Assembly: GCF_947504135.1 (NCBI RefSeq)
Contig: NZ_CANNGG010000001.1
Location: 124,001-188,000 of the forward strand
Source of the DNA: an uncultured Tenacibaculum sp.
GTDB taxonomy: Bacteria > Bacteroidota > Bacteroidia > Flavobacteriales > Flavobacteriaceae
Reading direction: 5' to 3'
DNA: 64,000 nucleotides
The notes under the pieces are model-generated. The model ran no database searches. It was not told the origin of the DNA and saw only the letters and a program-made list of their open reading frames with translations. Of the stretch, positions 17,248 through 24,750 are shown in pieces. Within the stretch, counting starts at the first letter, position 1. Every line of letters starts with the position of its first letter. The position numbers and the translations under genes were made by a program.

Positions 17248-18144
17248 TTACAAGTTCATTTTTTTTCGAAGTGTTTTTGCTCTTTTATCTTCTCCATCAT
17301 GTGTCCAACCTGGTGAATTGAATATATAATTGAGTTTATCACTCCATTTATATGCTCTTTTTACATCATTCCAAATTGCAGCATATTCATGTGTTGCCAC
17401 TTTTACTGGGTTAAACGTTTCAATATTTACGGTTAATCCATATACTGGTTTATCAACTTCTTTTAATTCTTCGGAAAAGGTACCAAACATACGATCCCAA
17501 ATAATTAAAATTCCTGCATGGTTGCAATCTAAATATCTAATATTGGAAGCATGATGCACTCGGTGATGTGATGGTGTATTGAAGATTAATTCAATAGGCT
17601 TCGGAAGTTTATCAACCAATTCTGTATGTACAAAAAACTGATAAATTAAACTGATTCCCATCATGGTAAACATCATTAATGGATCAAACCCAAGTAATGG
17701 AATCCACATCCAAAAGAAAAATTTATGAATACGTTCACCGACTCCTTGGCGTAACGCTGTTCCTAAATTCATATGCACTGACGAATGATGTGGTACATGA
17801 CCTGCCCAAAACAAGCGTACTTCGTGATTTAAACGGTGGAACCAGTAATAAGCAAAATCATCAGCCAACAACAATAAAATCCATGCCCACCATTGACGTT
17901 GTACAATACCTTTTAATGGGCTAATTTCATGCAAGTAGAAAAAAGCCACAAATGCTAAGATTTTTGGAATAAATTCAACAATAGCAGAAAACACCATCAT
18001 TAACATTGATACTCTAGTATCTTTACCATGATATTTTTCTTTTGCTATTCGGTATTCCACTAACATGGAAATCAAAAATATAGGCAAAGCGAAGTACAAT
18101 AATTTGTCTTCGGATAATTGTTGTATGCATTCAGTTAATGTCAC
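17248..18144 (-). CDS. Sterol desaturase / fatty acid hydroxylase superfamily membrane protein
   Basis: A 298-residue integral membrane diiron oxygenase. The eight-histidine signature is complete: HRLNH (His103, His107), HVPHH (His116, His119, His120) and HHRVHH (His193-198). Hydrophobic segments lie at about 15-32, 47-70, 85-100 and 145-170. The superfamily hydroxylates or desaturates sterols, carotenoids, alkylglycerols and fatty acids, and the substrate here is unknown. It starts 2 nt after the reductase and ends 1 nt before the ferredoxin, making a strongly coupled unit. Confidence 0.88.
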   Translation of the reverse strand: MTLTECIQQLSEDKLLYFALPIFLISMLVEYRIAKEKYHGKDTRVSMLMMVFSAIVEFIPKILAFVAFFYLHEISPLKGIVQRQWWAWILLLLADDFAYYWFHRLNHEVRLFWAGHVPHHSSVHMNLGTALRQGVGERIHKFFFWMWIPLLGFDPLMMFTMMGISLIYQFFVHTELVDKLPKPIELIFNTPSHHRVHHASNIRYLDCNHAGILIIWDRMFGTFSEELKEVDKPVYGLTVNIETFNPVKVATHEYAAIWNDVKRAYKWSDKLNYIFNSPGWTHDGEDKRAKTLRKKMNL

Positions 18145-18146
18145 GC

Positions 18147-19202
18147 TTAATTTATCGCTTTAACTACAGCTTTAGGTGCTTCTTTTCGAGTACCGTCAAA
18201 CCCGTCAACTCCACCAACCGTTGTATATTTCATCACATACTTTTTGTCTGGATGAATACGTTTATAAGCACTCTGACACATTAACGTTGCTTCATGAAAA
18301 CCACATAAAATTAACTTTAATTTTCCAGGGTATGTATTCACATCGCCTATTGCATAAATTCCTTCTACATTCGTTTGATAGTCTAAAGCGTTATTTACTT
18401 TTATGGCATTTTTTTCTATTTCTAATCCCCAATTGGCTATTGGTCCTAATTTTGGAGATAGTCCAAATAACGGAATGAAATGCTCACAAGGTAATGTAAA
18501 CGGGTCTTTATCTTTTTGCTCTACTAATACACCTTCTACCTTTTCTTCTCCTACAATACCTTTAACTTCTGCTGGTGTAATTAACATTAGTTTTCCTTCA
18601 TTTTTTAATTCTTGTACTTTATCAACAGAATCTAAAGCTCCACGGAACTCATTTCTTCTGTGAATTAAAGTTACAGATTTTGCTACGTCTGTTAAGAAGA
18701 TAGACCAATCTAAAGCAGAATCTCCACCTCCAGCAATTACCACATCTTTACCACGATAAATTTCTGGTTCTTTAATCATGTATTCCACTCCCTTATCTTC
18801 AAAATCAACAATATTTGGAATAGGTGGTTTACGCGGTTCAAAACTTCCTAAACCTCCTGCAATTGCTACTACTGGTGCTTGGTGTTTTGTTCCTTTATTG
18901 GTGGTAACGATAAACGTTCCGTCCTCTTGCTTTTCAATAGTGTCAGCACGTTCACCCAAAGTAAATCCTGGTTCAAATTGTTTAATTTGTTCCATTAATT
19001 TATCGGTCAAATCTCCGGCTAAAATCTCTGGATATGCTGGGATATCATAAATTGGTTTTTTTGGATAAATTTCTGAACATTGCCCTCCTGGTTGTGGTAA
19101 GGCATCAATTAAATGACAGCGTAATTTTAATAATCCTGCTTCGAAAACCGTGAATAATCCTGTAGGTCCTGCTCCAATAATTAATATATCTGTTTGTATC
19201 AT
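18147..19202 (-). CDS. FAD/NAD(P)H oxidoreductase, ferredoxin-NADP reductase type
   Basis: A 351-residue flavoprotein of the thioredoxin-reductase fold. The FAD site is IIGAGPTGL (about 8-16), the NADPH site is VIAGGGDSALDW (about 155), and the second FAD motif is YAIGDVNTYPGK. The CxxC redox pair of thioredoxin reductase is absent at the usual place, which is typical of YumC-type ferredoxin-NADP reductases. As first gene of the tight operon it should reduce the ferredoxin that serves the hydroxylase. Its start follows a structured intergenic repeat. Confidence 0.88.
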   Translation of the reverse strand: MIQTDILIIGAGPTGLFTVFEAGLLKLRCHLIDALPQPGGQCSEIYPKKPIYDIPAYPEILAGDLTDKLMEQIKQFEPGFTLGERADTIEKQEDGTFIVTTNKGTKHQAPVVAIAGGLGSFEPRKPPIPNIVDFEDKGVEYMIKEPEIYRGKDVVIAGGGDSALDWSIFLTDVAKSVTLIHRRNEFRGALDSVDKVQELKNEGKLMLITPAEVKGIVGEEKVEGVLVEQKDKDPFTLPCEHFIPLFGLSPKLGPIANWGLEIEKNAIKVNNALDYQTNVEGIYAIGDVNTYPGKLKLILCGFHEATLMCQSAYKRIHPDKKYVMKYTTVGGVDGFDGTRKEAPKAVVKAIN

Positions 19203-19268
19203 TTTATAACAAAATTCTCTTATTTATACTGAGATTCCTGCCTTTTGATATAAGACAGGAATATATAT

Positions 19269-19350
19269 GCGTTAGTGATTGAGTGGCTTGTTTGAGCTCT
19301 CCCGATTTTTTTAATCGGGTAGCGAGTAACGAAAGCACGCCCGAACACCC
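19269..19350. repeat. Structured intergenic repeat with CCCGATT hairpin core
   Basis: CCCGATT (19301-19307) and AATCGGG (19313-19319) form a hairpin with a five-base loop. Flanks GCGTTAGTGATTGAGTGG and AGCGAGTAACGAAAGC resemble a repeat I have seen in other flavobacterial intergenic regions. The same TCCCGAT/TCGGGA theme makes the anticodon stem of the tRNA-like element at 97. Function is unknown. A second small hairpin (ATTCCTG/CAGGAAT) lies just before it. Confidence 0.5.
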
Positions 19351-19393
19351 AAAATTACAGTAATAATTCAGTTTAAAACCTGACTTTTATCAG

Positions 19394-19630
19394 TTAAGCT
19401 ACATTAATTACTTCTGTAACTTCTGGTGCGTATTTTTTTATTGTTGCTTCTACTCCGTTTTTCAAGGTCATTTGATTGACTGAACAACCGCTGCAAGCTC
19501 CTTCTAATTGTACTTTTACTGTACTGTCTTCTATAGATATTAGCTTAATATTACCTCCATCACTTACTAAAAAAGGTCGGATTTCTTCCAACGCTTTTTC
19601 TACGTTATTTCTTATGTCTGCTGTTGCCAT
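19394..19630 (-). CDS. NifU C-terminal domain iron-sulphur protein
   Basis: A 78-residue stand-alone NifU C-terminal (Nfu) domain. The CxxC pair in GACSGCSVNQMTLK binds a transferable [4Fe-4S] cluster. The protein carries assembled clusters to targets. It lies 6 nt after the Mrp-type carrier on the same strand, so both form an iron-sulphur delivery unit. The neighbouring ferredoxin operon may be a client, which is inference from position. Confidence 0.9.
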   Translation of the reverse strand: MATADIRNNVEKALEEIRPFLVSDGGNIKLISIEDSTVKVQLEGACSGCSVNQMTLKNGVEATIKKYAPEVTEVINVA

Positions 19631-19636
19631 AACTGC

Positions 19637-20767
19637 TTATTTTGAGCTACAACCACTCATGGTAGTAATTCGTACTACTTCTGTTGGTGGTAAGTTTGCA
19701 TTTCTTTTTAATAGTTGCGAAACCATTTCTTTAGTTACCTCTGTAAAAGCTTCTGCTAGCGGTGTGTTTTCTTGTAAAGCTACTGGATGTCCAACATCTC
19801 CTGCTTCACGTATGCTTTGTACTAATGGTATTTCTCCTAAGAAACTTGTTTCAATATCTTCTGCTAAATTTTTAGCACCTCCTTCTCCAAAAATATAATA
19901 TTTATTGTTAGGAAGTTCTGCTGGTGTAAAATACGCCATATTTTCAACGATACCTAATACTGGTACGTTAATACTTTCTTGTTTAAACATTGCTACTCCT
20001 TTTTTAGCATCTGCTAAGGCAATGTTTTGTGGTGTACTTACTACAACTGCTCCGTTAATTGGTACTGCTTGTACTATTGATAAATGTACATCTCCTGTAC
20101 CTGGAGGTAAGTCAATTAGTAAGAAATCTAACTCTCCCCAATCTGCATCAAAAATTAATTGATTTAGTGCTTTTGAAGCCATTGGTCCACGCCAAATTAC
20201 TGCCTGACTTGGATCGGTAAAGAAACCTAGTGATAATAATTTTACTCCGTAACTTTCAATCGGCTTCATTTTTGAACGCCCATTTACGTTTACCGCTAAT
20301 GGCTTTTCTCTTTCTACATCAAACATTAAGTGCTGTGATGGTCCATAAACATCGGCATCTAACACTCCTACTTTAAAGCCCATTTTTGCTAATGAAACTG
20401 CCATGTTTGAGGTAATGGTAGATTTTCCTACTCCACCTTTACCTGAAGCTATAGCTATGATGTTTTGAATATTGGGAATTTCTTTCCCTCTAATTTGATT
20501 TGGGTTTTCTTTTTGTTGAACCTCCACCTTCACATTCACTTTTACATCGATTTTTTGATCAACGTGTTCGTGAATTGCTTTCATAATTTCAACTTCTATT
20601 TTCTTTTTTGCTTGCAATGAAGGGTTTGAAATTGTTACATCAACAATTACTTCATTTCCAAAACTTACAACGTTAGTTACATTTTCGTTTTCAATTAAGC
20701 TTTTACCTTCTCCTGGTGCTGTTATTGTTTCTAACGCTTTGTATATATCTTGTTTTTTAAAACTCAT
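19637..20767 (-). CDS. mrp: Mrp/ApbC-type P-loop iron-sulphur cluster carrier
   Basis: A 376-residue ATPase. The N-terminal DUF59/MIP18-like domain (about 1-85) is followed by a deviant Walker A GKGGVGKST (about 108) and the MRP signature with DADVYGPSQHLMF and LLIDLPPGTGDVHLS. Members bind and transfer Fe-S clusters. The C-terminus has a lone SGCSSK motif. It precedes a NifU-domain gene by 6 nt, a common Bacteroidetes arrangement. A consensus -7 element stands 68 nt upstream. Confidence 0.92.
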   Translation of the reverse strand: MSFKKQDIYKALETITAPGEGKSLIENENVTNVVSFGNEVIVDVTISNPSLQAKKKIEVEIMKAIHEHVDQKIDVKVNVKVEVQQKENPNQIRGKEIPNIQNIIAIASGKGGVGKSTITSNMAVSLAKMGFKVGVLDADVYGPSQHLMFDVEREKPLAVNVNGRSKMKPIESYGVKLLSLGFFTDPSQAVIWRGPMASKALNQLIFDADWGELDFLLIDLPPGTGDVHLSIVQAVPINGAVVVSTPQNIALADAKKGVAMFKQESINVPVLGIVENMAYFTPAELPNNKYYIFGEGGAKNLAEDIETSFLGEIPLVQSIREAGDVGHPVALQENTPLAEAFTEVTKEMVSQLLKRNANLPPTEVVRITTMSGCSSK

Positions 20768-20834
20768 GTTTTATGCTATATGCTTTAAACAGCAAGCGAT
20801 AAGCTTGTTGCTTATTTTTATTTAATCTTAACTG

Positions 20835-20842
20835 CAAAGATA
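20835..20842 (-). promoter_or_regulatory. -7 element TATCTTTG for mrp
   Basis: Exact consensus on the minus strand, 68 nt before the mrp ATG. The leader contains a small hairpin around AGCAAGC/GCTTG. Confidence 0.5.
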
Positions 20843-20975
20843 CGTTTTAGCCCTCAGAAAATAAAGTCTTTAGATTGGTAATATTTATGGTTTTATCAAC
20901 TTGTTTTATAGACACAAATTCTGCGGATTAACTCTGTTTTAGAAATGTGAGATACAAACTTTTAAATAGCCAGAG

Positions 20976-21302
20976 CTAGTGTAACTCTTCACTCGGATTC
21001 CAAAACACCTTTTCAAAGTCTTGAATTTGGTTGTCAATAACTTCTATTCCTTCGCTTTCTAATAATTGTTGCATGAGGTTTGTCCCATCAAAATGGTGTT
21101 TTCCTGTTAACAATCCTTTTCTGTTTACTACTCGATGTGCTGGTACTTCTTTTTCTGAAGAATTATTCATTGCCCAACCTACCATTCTTGCTGAGCGAGC
21201 TGCTCCTAAATAGGTTGCTATAGCTCCGTAACTTGTAACTCTTCCATGCGGTATTAAACGAGCTACTTCATACACTTTTTCGAAGAAATTTTTATCTGCC
21301 AT
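20976..21302 (-). CDS. Alkyltransferase-like (ATL) protein
   Basis: A 108-residue DNA-binding domain of the O6-alkylguanine-DNA alkyltransferase family. The active-site motif PCHRV reads PAHRVV here, so the acceptor Cys is Ala and no alkyl transfer is possible. ATL proteins bind O6-alkylguanine lesions, flip the base and hand the site to nucleotide excision repair. GRVTSYGAIA and GWAMNN are typical of the helix-turn-helix and Arg-finger region. UvrC is encoded elsewhere in the window. An alternative name is MGMT-family protein. Confidence 0.88.
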   Translation of the reverse strand: MADKNFFEKVYEVARLIPHGRVTSYGAIATYLGAARSARMVGWAMNNSSEKEVPAHRVVNRKGLLTGKHHFDGTNLMQQLLESEGIEVIDNQIQDFEKVFWNPSEELH

Positions 21303-21352
21303 TTGGTAAAGATAATGACTTTAACGAACACCTTTCGACCGAAGAAAAGCCT

Positions 21353-21384
21353 AAAAACAAAAAATCCTGCAAAAAAGCAGGATT
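21353..21384 (-). terminator. Terminator of trmB
   Basis: Hairpin AATCCTGC-AAAAAA-GCAGGATT (21363-21384) that overlaps the trmB stop codon by 2 nt, followed on the minus strand by a long T-rich tail. Confidence 0.8.
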
Positions 21385-22054
21385 AGTAATTAAGTTTAAA
21401 TTTTATGTAAGTAATCGGTTTTCCGATTTCTAAATATTGTTTTTCGTAAAATGTTTGCGTACCGGTTACCTCTTCTGGGCTATAGACATTTTTATAAACA
21501 TTGTGGTTGGCGTGTAATATTTCGTGACCTTCTCCATGTAATAAACCTAAAGTGTAACCGTGCATGAATTCACTATCGGTTTTTAAGTTAACTGTCCCTT
21601 CTGAATTTAAAATTCCATGGTATTTCTTTAAAAATTCAGAATTCGTCATACGGTGCTTAGTGCGTTTATACTTAATTTGTGGATCTGGGAAGGTTATCCA
21701 AATTTCAGAAACCTCATTTTCAGCAAAAATATAATCTACTAACTCTATTTGAGTTCTAATAAAAGCTACATTTTCCATGTTATTTTCTAGTGCTGTTTTA
21801 GCTCCTCGCCAAAATCGCGCACCTTTAATATCAATTCCAATAAAGTTTTTATCAGGATTTTTTTCTGCTAAAGCAATCGTATATTCTCCTTTACCACAAC
21901 CTAGCTCTAAGACTATTGGATTGTCATTTTTAAAAAAAGTATTCCACTTTCCTTTATAAGAAAAGTTATTGGTTACTTCTTCTCGTGTTGGTTGAATAAC
22001 GTTAGCAAACGTTTCATTTTCTTTGAAACGTTTTAGTTTGTTTTTGCTTCCCAA
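21383..22054 (-). CDS. trmB: tRNA (guanine-N7-)-methyltransferase
   Basis: A 223-residue SAM-dependent enzyme making m7G46 in the tRNA variable loop. The SAM-binding motif is LELGCGKGEY (about 51-60). The TrmB signature TFPDPQIKYKRTKHRM (about 125-140) is intact. Length is normal. It follows the DUF6341 gene on the same strand with 12 nt between them, so the two are probably co-transcribed from the promoter at 22311. Confidence 0.93.
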   Translation of the reverse strand: MGSKNKLKRFKENETFANVIQPTREEVTNNFSYKGKWNTFFKNDNPIVLELGCGKGEYTIALAEKNPDKNFIGIDIKGARFWRGAKTALENNMENVAFIRTQIELVDYIFAENEVSEIWITFPDPQIKYKRTKHRMTNSEFLKKYHGILNSEGTVNLKTDSEFMHGYTLGLLHGEGHEILHANHNVYKNVYSPEEVTGTQTFYEKQYLEIGKPITYIKFKLNY

Positions 22055-22066
22055 AGTGTATAGAAA

Positions 22067-22288
22067 TTAGGCTCTATCTTCAGTTCCTTCTTTTTTGAAA
22101 CGCGCTGCTTCTTTCATCCAATAAGCAAATAACACTAAAAGGATTAACAAAAAGAACCAGTTTACAGCATTGGAAGTCCACCAACCTGCATCTGATTTAG
22201 CGATTGTTAAACGTAACCAATTAAACGGAGCGAATAAAAAATCGGTAAATAAACTACCAATCCATTTAAAAATATTGCCTGCTATCAT
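22067..22288 (-). CDS. DUF6341-type small membrane protein
   Basis: A 73-residue protein with an amphipathic N-terminus (IFKWIGSLFTDFLFAPFNWLR) and one membrane segment (about 41-60, NAVNWFFLLILLVLFAYW). It resembles the flavobacterial DUF6341 family, which often lies beside DUF6427 and upp, as here. Function is unknown. It is transcribed divergently from the DUF6427 gene, with facing promoter elements between them. Confidence 0.75.
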   Translation of the reverse strand: MIAGNIFKWIGSLFTDFLFAPFNWLRLTIAKSDAGWWTSNAVNWFFLLILLVLFAYWMKEAARFKKEGTEDRA

Positions 22289-22296
22289 ATCTTAAG

Positions 22297-22304
22297 TATC
22301 TTTA
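22297..22304 (+). promoter_or_regulatory. -7 element TATCTTTA for the DUF6427 gene
   Basis: Near-consensus element 26 nt before the ATG at 22331. It faces the minus-strand element at 22311-22318, so the two promoters overlap each other's early transcribed region. Confidence 0.4.
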
Positions 22305-22310
22305 CAGCTG

Positions 22311-22318
22311 CAAAAATA
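22311..22318 (-). promoter_or_regulatory. -7 element TATTTTTG for DUF6341-trmB
   Basis: Exact consensus on the minus strand, 22 nt before the ATG at 22288. Confidence 0.5.
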
Positions 22319-22330
22319 TAAAAAGAAACA

Positions 22331-23236
22331 ATGTTAGCCAATTTTTTCGGTAAATCTAAACCCATAAATTTTATTGTACTCCTTGTTCTTTTTTTAGGGT
22401 ATTTTGTTTTAAGTATTTTTTCTAAAGAATTATCATTCAATCTTCTTACAGAATTAGGGTGGTTTTTAGTAGTTTTTTCTGTTTATAATTTTATCATTAC
22501 CAAAAACTTACTAACCTACGATAACTCTTTTGCTTTTCTGTTTTTTGTAATACTAATTGGTTTTTTTCCTGATGTTATTAACATAAACAAAACTTTTTAT
22601 GCGAATTTAACTGTACTACTCTTCTTACGAAAAGTATATAGCTTACAGTCATCTAAAAACCTGTTTCACAAATTGTTTGATGGTGGTTTGTGGTTGGGTA
22701 TTTCTTTTTTAATAGAGCCTTATACAGCTTTGTTAATTATACTACTTTACCTCTCTACTTTTCTACACCAACGGTTTACATATCAAACCTTGTTGATTCC
22801 TGTAATCGGAATTTTCGGACCTGTATTTTTATACTTTACCTATTGTTTTTGGTATGATGAAACAGAAAAATTCACAGCTCTTTTTAACTGGAATTTATAT
22901 CCGGATTTAAGTTTTTACTCGCATCAAAAATCATTATTCCCTATTCTTTTTATTAGTTTCTTTTTAATAGCCTCTATACTTTTAAAAAGTCCTAAAGCTC
23001 TATCTGTACCTAATAAGTTTAGAAAAAACTGGATTTTAGTACTGACACAGTTTGTAATTTCAACTATAATTTTTATTTTAGTTGAAGATGGTTCTGGAAC
23101 TGAATTTTTATATGTGTTTTTCCCTGTATCTGTTATTCTAGCTAACGGAATTGAGTTTTTTCAGAAGAAATGGTATGCTGACGCTATTATTACCTTGTTT
23201 TTACTTGCTTCTTTTGCAGTAAGTGCATTTATGTAA
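22331..23236 (+). CDS. DUF6427-type polytopic membrane protein
   Basis: A 301-residue very hydrophobic protein with about nine membrane segments and short loops, for example 13-30, 35-55 and 62-80. A gene of this type commonly sits beside DUF6341 and upp in Flavobacteriaceae. Glycosyltransferase-39-like topology is suggested by the hydrophobic pattern and FLIEPYTALLI, but no catalytic Asp/Glu motif is clear. Function is unknown. It ends 4 nt from the end of upp, which is convergent, without a terminator between them. Confidence 0.75.
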   Translation: MLANFFGKSKPINFIVLLVLFLGYFVLSIFSKELSFNLLTELGWFLVVFSVYNFIITKNLLTYDNSFAFLFFVILIGFFPDVININKTFYANLTVLLFLRKVYSLQSSKNLFHKLFDGGLWLGISFLIEPYTALLIILLYLSTFLHQRFTYQTLLIPVIGIFGPVFLYFTYCFWYDETEKFTALFNWNLYPDLSFYSHQKSLFPILFISFFLIASILLKSPKALSVPNKFRKNWILVLTQFVISTIIFILVEDGSGTEFLYVFFPVSVILANGIEFFQKKWYADAIITLFLLASFAVSAFM

Positions 23237-23240
23237 GGTT

Positions 23241-23894
23241 CTACAACTTTGCTCCATAAGCTAAATCGCCTGCATCACCTAAACCTGGAACAATATACCC
23301 TTTATCGTTTAGCTTTTCATCAATATCTCCAATCCATAAAGTTGTTTCTTCAGGAACATGTTTTCCCACATACTCAACGCCTTCTTCTGAACCTATTACT
23401 GATACAATTATTATTTCTTTAGGTGTTCCGTATTTTTTAATTCCTTCGTAAACCTCAACCATTGAGCGACCAGTTGCTAACATAGGGTCTACTAACAACA
23501 ATGTTTTTCCATCAATTGACGGTGCTGCAAAATATTCTACCACTATTTCAAACTCCTCATCATTGTTTGGATGGTGGCGATACGCCGAAATAAAGGCATT
23601 TTCTACATCATCAAAATAATTCAGCATTCCGTTATGCAACGGCAACCCTGCTCTAAGAATTGAGCACAACACAATATTATTAGTTGGTAAGTTTGTTTGT
23701 TTTGTACCTAAGGGAGTCGTTATTTCTTTAGTGTCATAATTCAATTCTTTACTAAGTTCATATCCTAAAACTTCACCTATTCGTTCTATATTTCTACGAA
23801 AACGCATTGAATCTTTTTGAACCGTAACATCTCTAAGTTCTGCTAAGAATTTATTAAGAATAGAGTTTTGCTTTGCTAAATGATGAACTTTCAT
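23241..23894 (-). CDS. upp: Uracil phosphoribosyltransferase
   Basis: A 217-residue pyrimidine salvage enzyme making UMP from uracil and PRPP. The PRPP-binding loop LLVDPMLATGRSM (about 132-144) is clear, as is the uracil-binding tail YIVPGLGDAGDLAYG. Length is normal. A consensus -7 element lies 24 nt upstream. It is convergent with the DUF6427 gene. Confidence 0.94.
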   Translation of the reverse strand: MKVHHLAKQNSILNKFLAELRDVTVQKDSMRFRRNIERIGEVLGYELSKELNYDTKEITTPLGTKQTNLPTNNIVLCSILRAGLPLHNGMLNYFDDVENAFISAYRHHPNNDEEFEIVVEYFAAPSIDGKTLLLVDPMLATGRSMVEVYEGIKKYGTPKEIIIVSVIGSEEGVEYVGKHVPEETTLWIGDIDEKLNDKGYIVPGLGDAGDLAYGAKL

Positions 23895-23918
23895 TGACTT
23901 AAATCTTTTAAAACTTTA

Positions 23919-23926
23919 CAAAAGTA
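23919..23926 (-). promoter_or_regulatory. -7 element TACTTTTG for upp
   Basis: Exact consensus on the minus strand, 24 nt before the upp ATG. Confidence 0.5.
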
Positions 23927-23937
23927 ACAGAAAATTA

Positions 23938-24711
23938 TTAGGATTTCACAAAGTTAGCTAACGCTTTTAAGAGCTCTTCTTTTGCTTCAATATGACTCAT
24001 ATGACCGTTGGGTAACTCAATTAAAGTGGTTTTTGTTCTGTTCGATTCTTTTACAACAGCATCATAATTTAAAATTGAATCTTGTTTACCTGCAATCATC
24101 AATCGTTTATCAATTGTTTGCAAAACTGCTTCTTTGTTTTCACGCAAACGCATTCCTTCACTTGCAGCAATATATCCTCTCACAGGAGTTTTTAATGCTT
24201 CAACTCTTACTTTTTCTATTACTTCGGAAAATTGCTCTCGAGTTTGTTCAGCAAATAAATTACCTATCGACATTTTTACCAAGGTCTCATAATTTTCTTT
24301 TGCCATTTCATTAGCTCTAAGGCGTAACTTTTTTCTTTCTTCGCTGTCTGCTTGAGAAGTAGAGTTTAGCAAACACAATCCTTTTACATTCTTCGGATAT
24401 TTTTCTGCAAAAGCAAGAGCAACATAGCCTCCCATTGAATGCCCTACAAAAATAGCTCTGCGAATTTTTAATTCTTGTAACACAGCTTTTACTGCTTCTG
24501 CCATTTCTTCCATCGAATGAATATACCCAATACACCCTGTTTTTCCATGCCCTAACAAATCAATACAAATCATACGGTTTCTTTTGGAGATTTCCTCAAC
24601 AACAGCATCCCACATGGTATTATTTTCTAAAAATCCATGTAACAAAACAACGCTATTCCCTTTACCAGTATCTGTGTAAAAAACCGTGGTTTCCTTAAAT
24701 TTTACAATCAT
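23938..24711 (-). CDS. Alpha/beta-fold hydrolase
   Basis: A 257-residue cytosolic hydrolase. The oxyanion region is VLLHGFLENNTMW (about 22-34). The nucleophile elbow is GHSMGG (Ser about 94), and the late catalytic His is in LPNGHMSHIEA. Similar proteins include esterases and MenH-like enzymes, but no menaquinone genes are adjacent and the substrate is unknown. It is transcribed alone, divergent from brnQ. Confidence 0.85.
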   Translation of the reverse strand: MIVKFKETTVFYTDTGKGNSVVLLHGFLENNTMWDAVVEEISKRNRMICIDLLGHGKTGCIGYIHSMEEMAEAVKAVLQELKIRRAIFVGHSMGGYVALAFAEKYPKNVKGLCLLNSTSQADSEERKKLRLRANEMAKENYETLVKMSIGNLFAEQTREQFSEVIEKVRVEALKTPVRGYIAASEGMRLRENKEAVLQTIDKRLMIAGKQDSILNYDAVVKESNRTKTTLIELPNGHMSHIEAKEELLKALANFVKS

Positions 24712-24750
24712 TTTTTAATGTATATTGGTCGCCTATTAATTTGTTAAACG

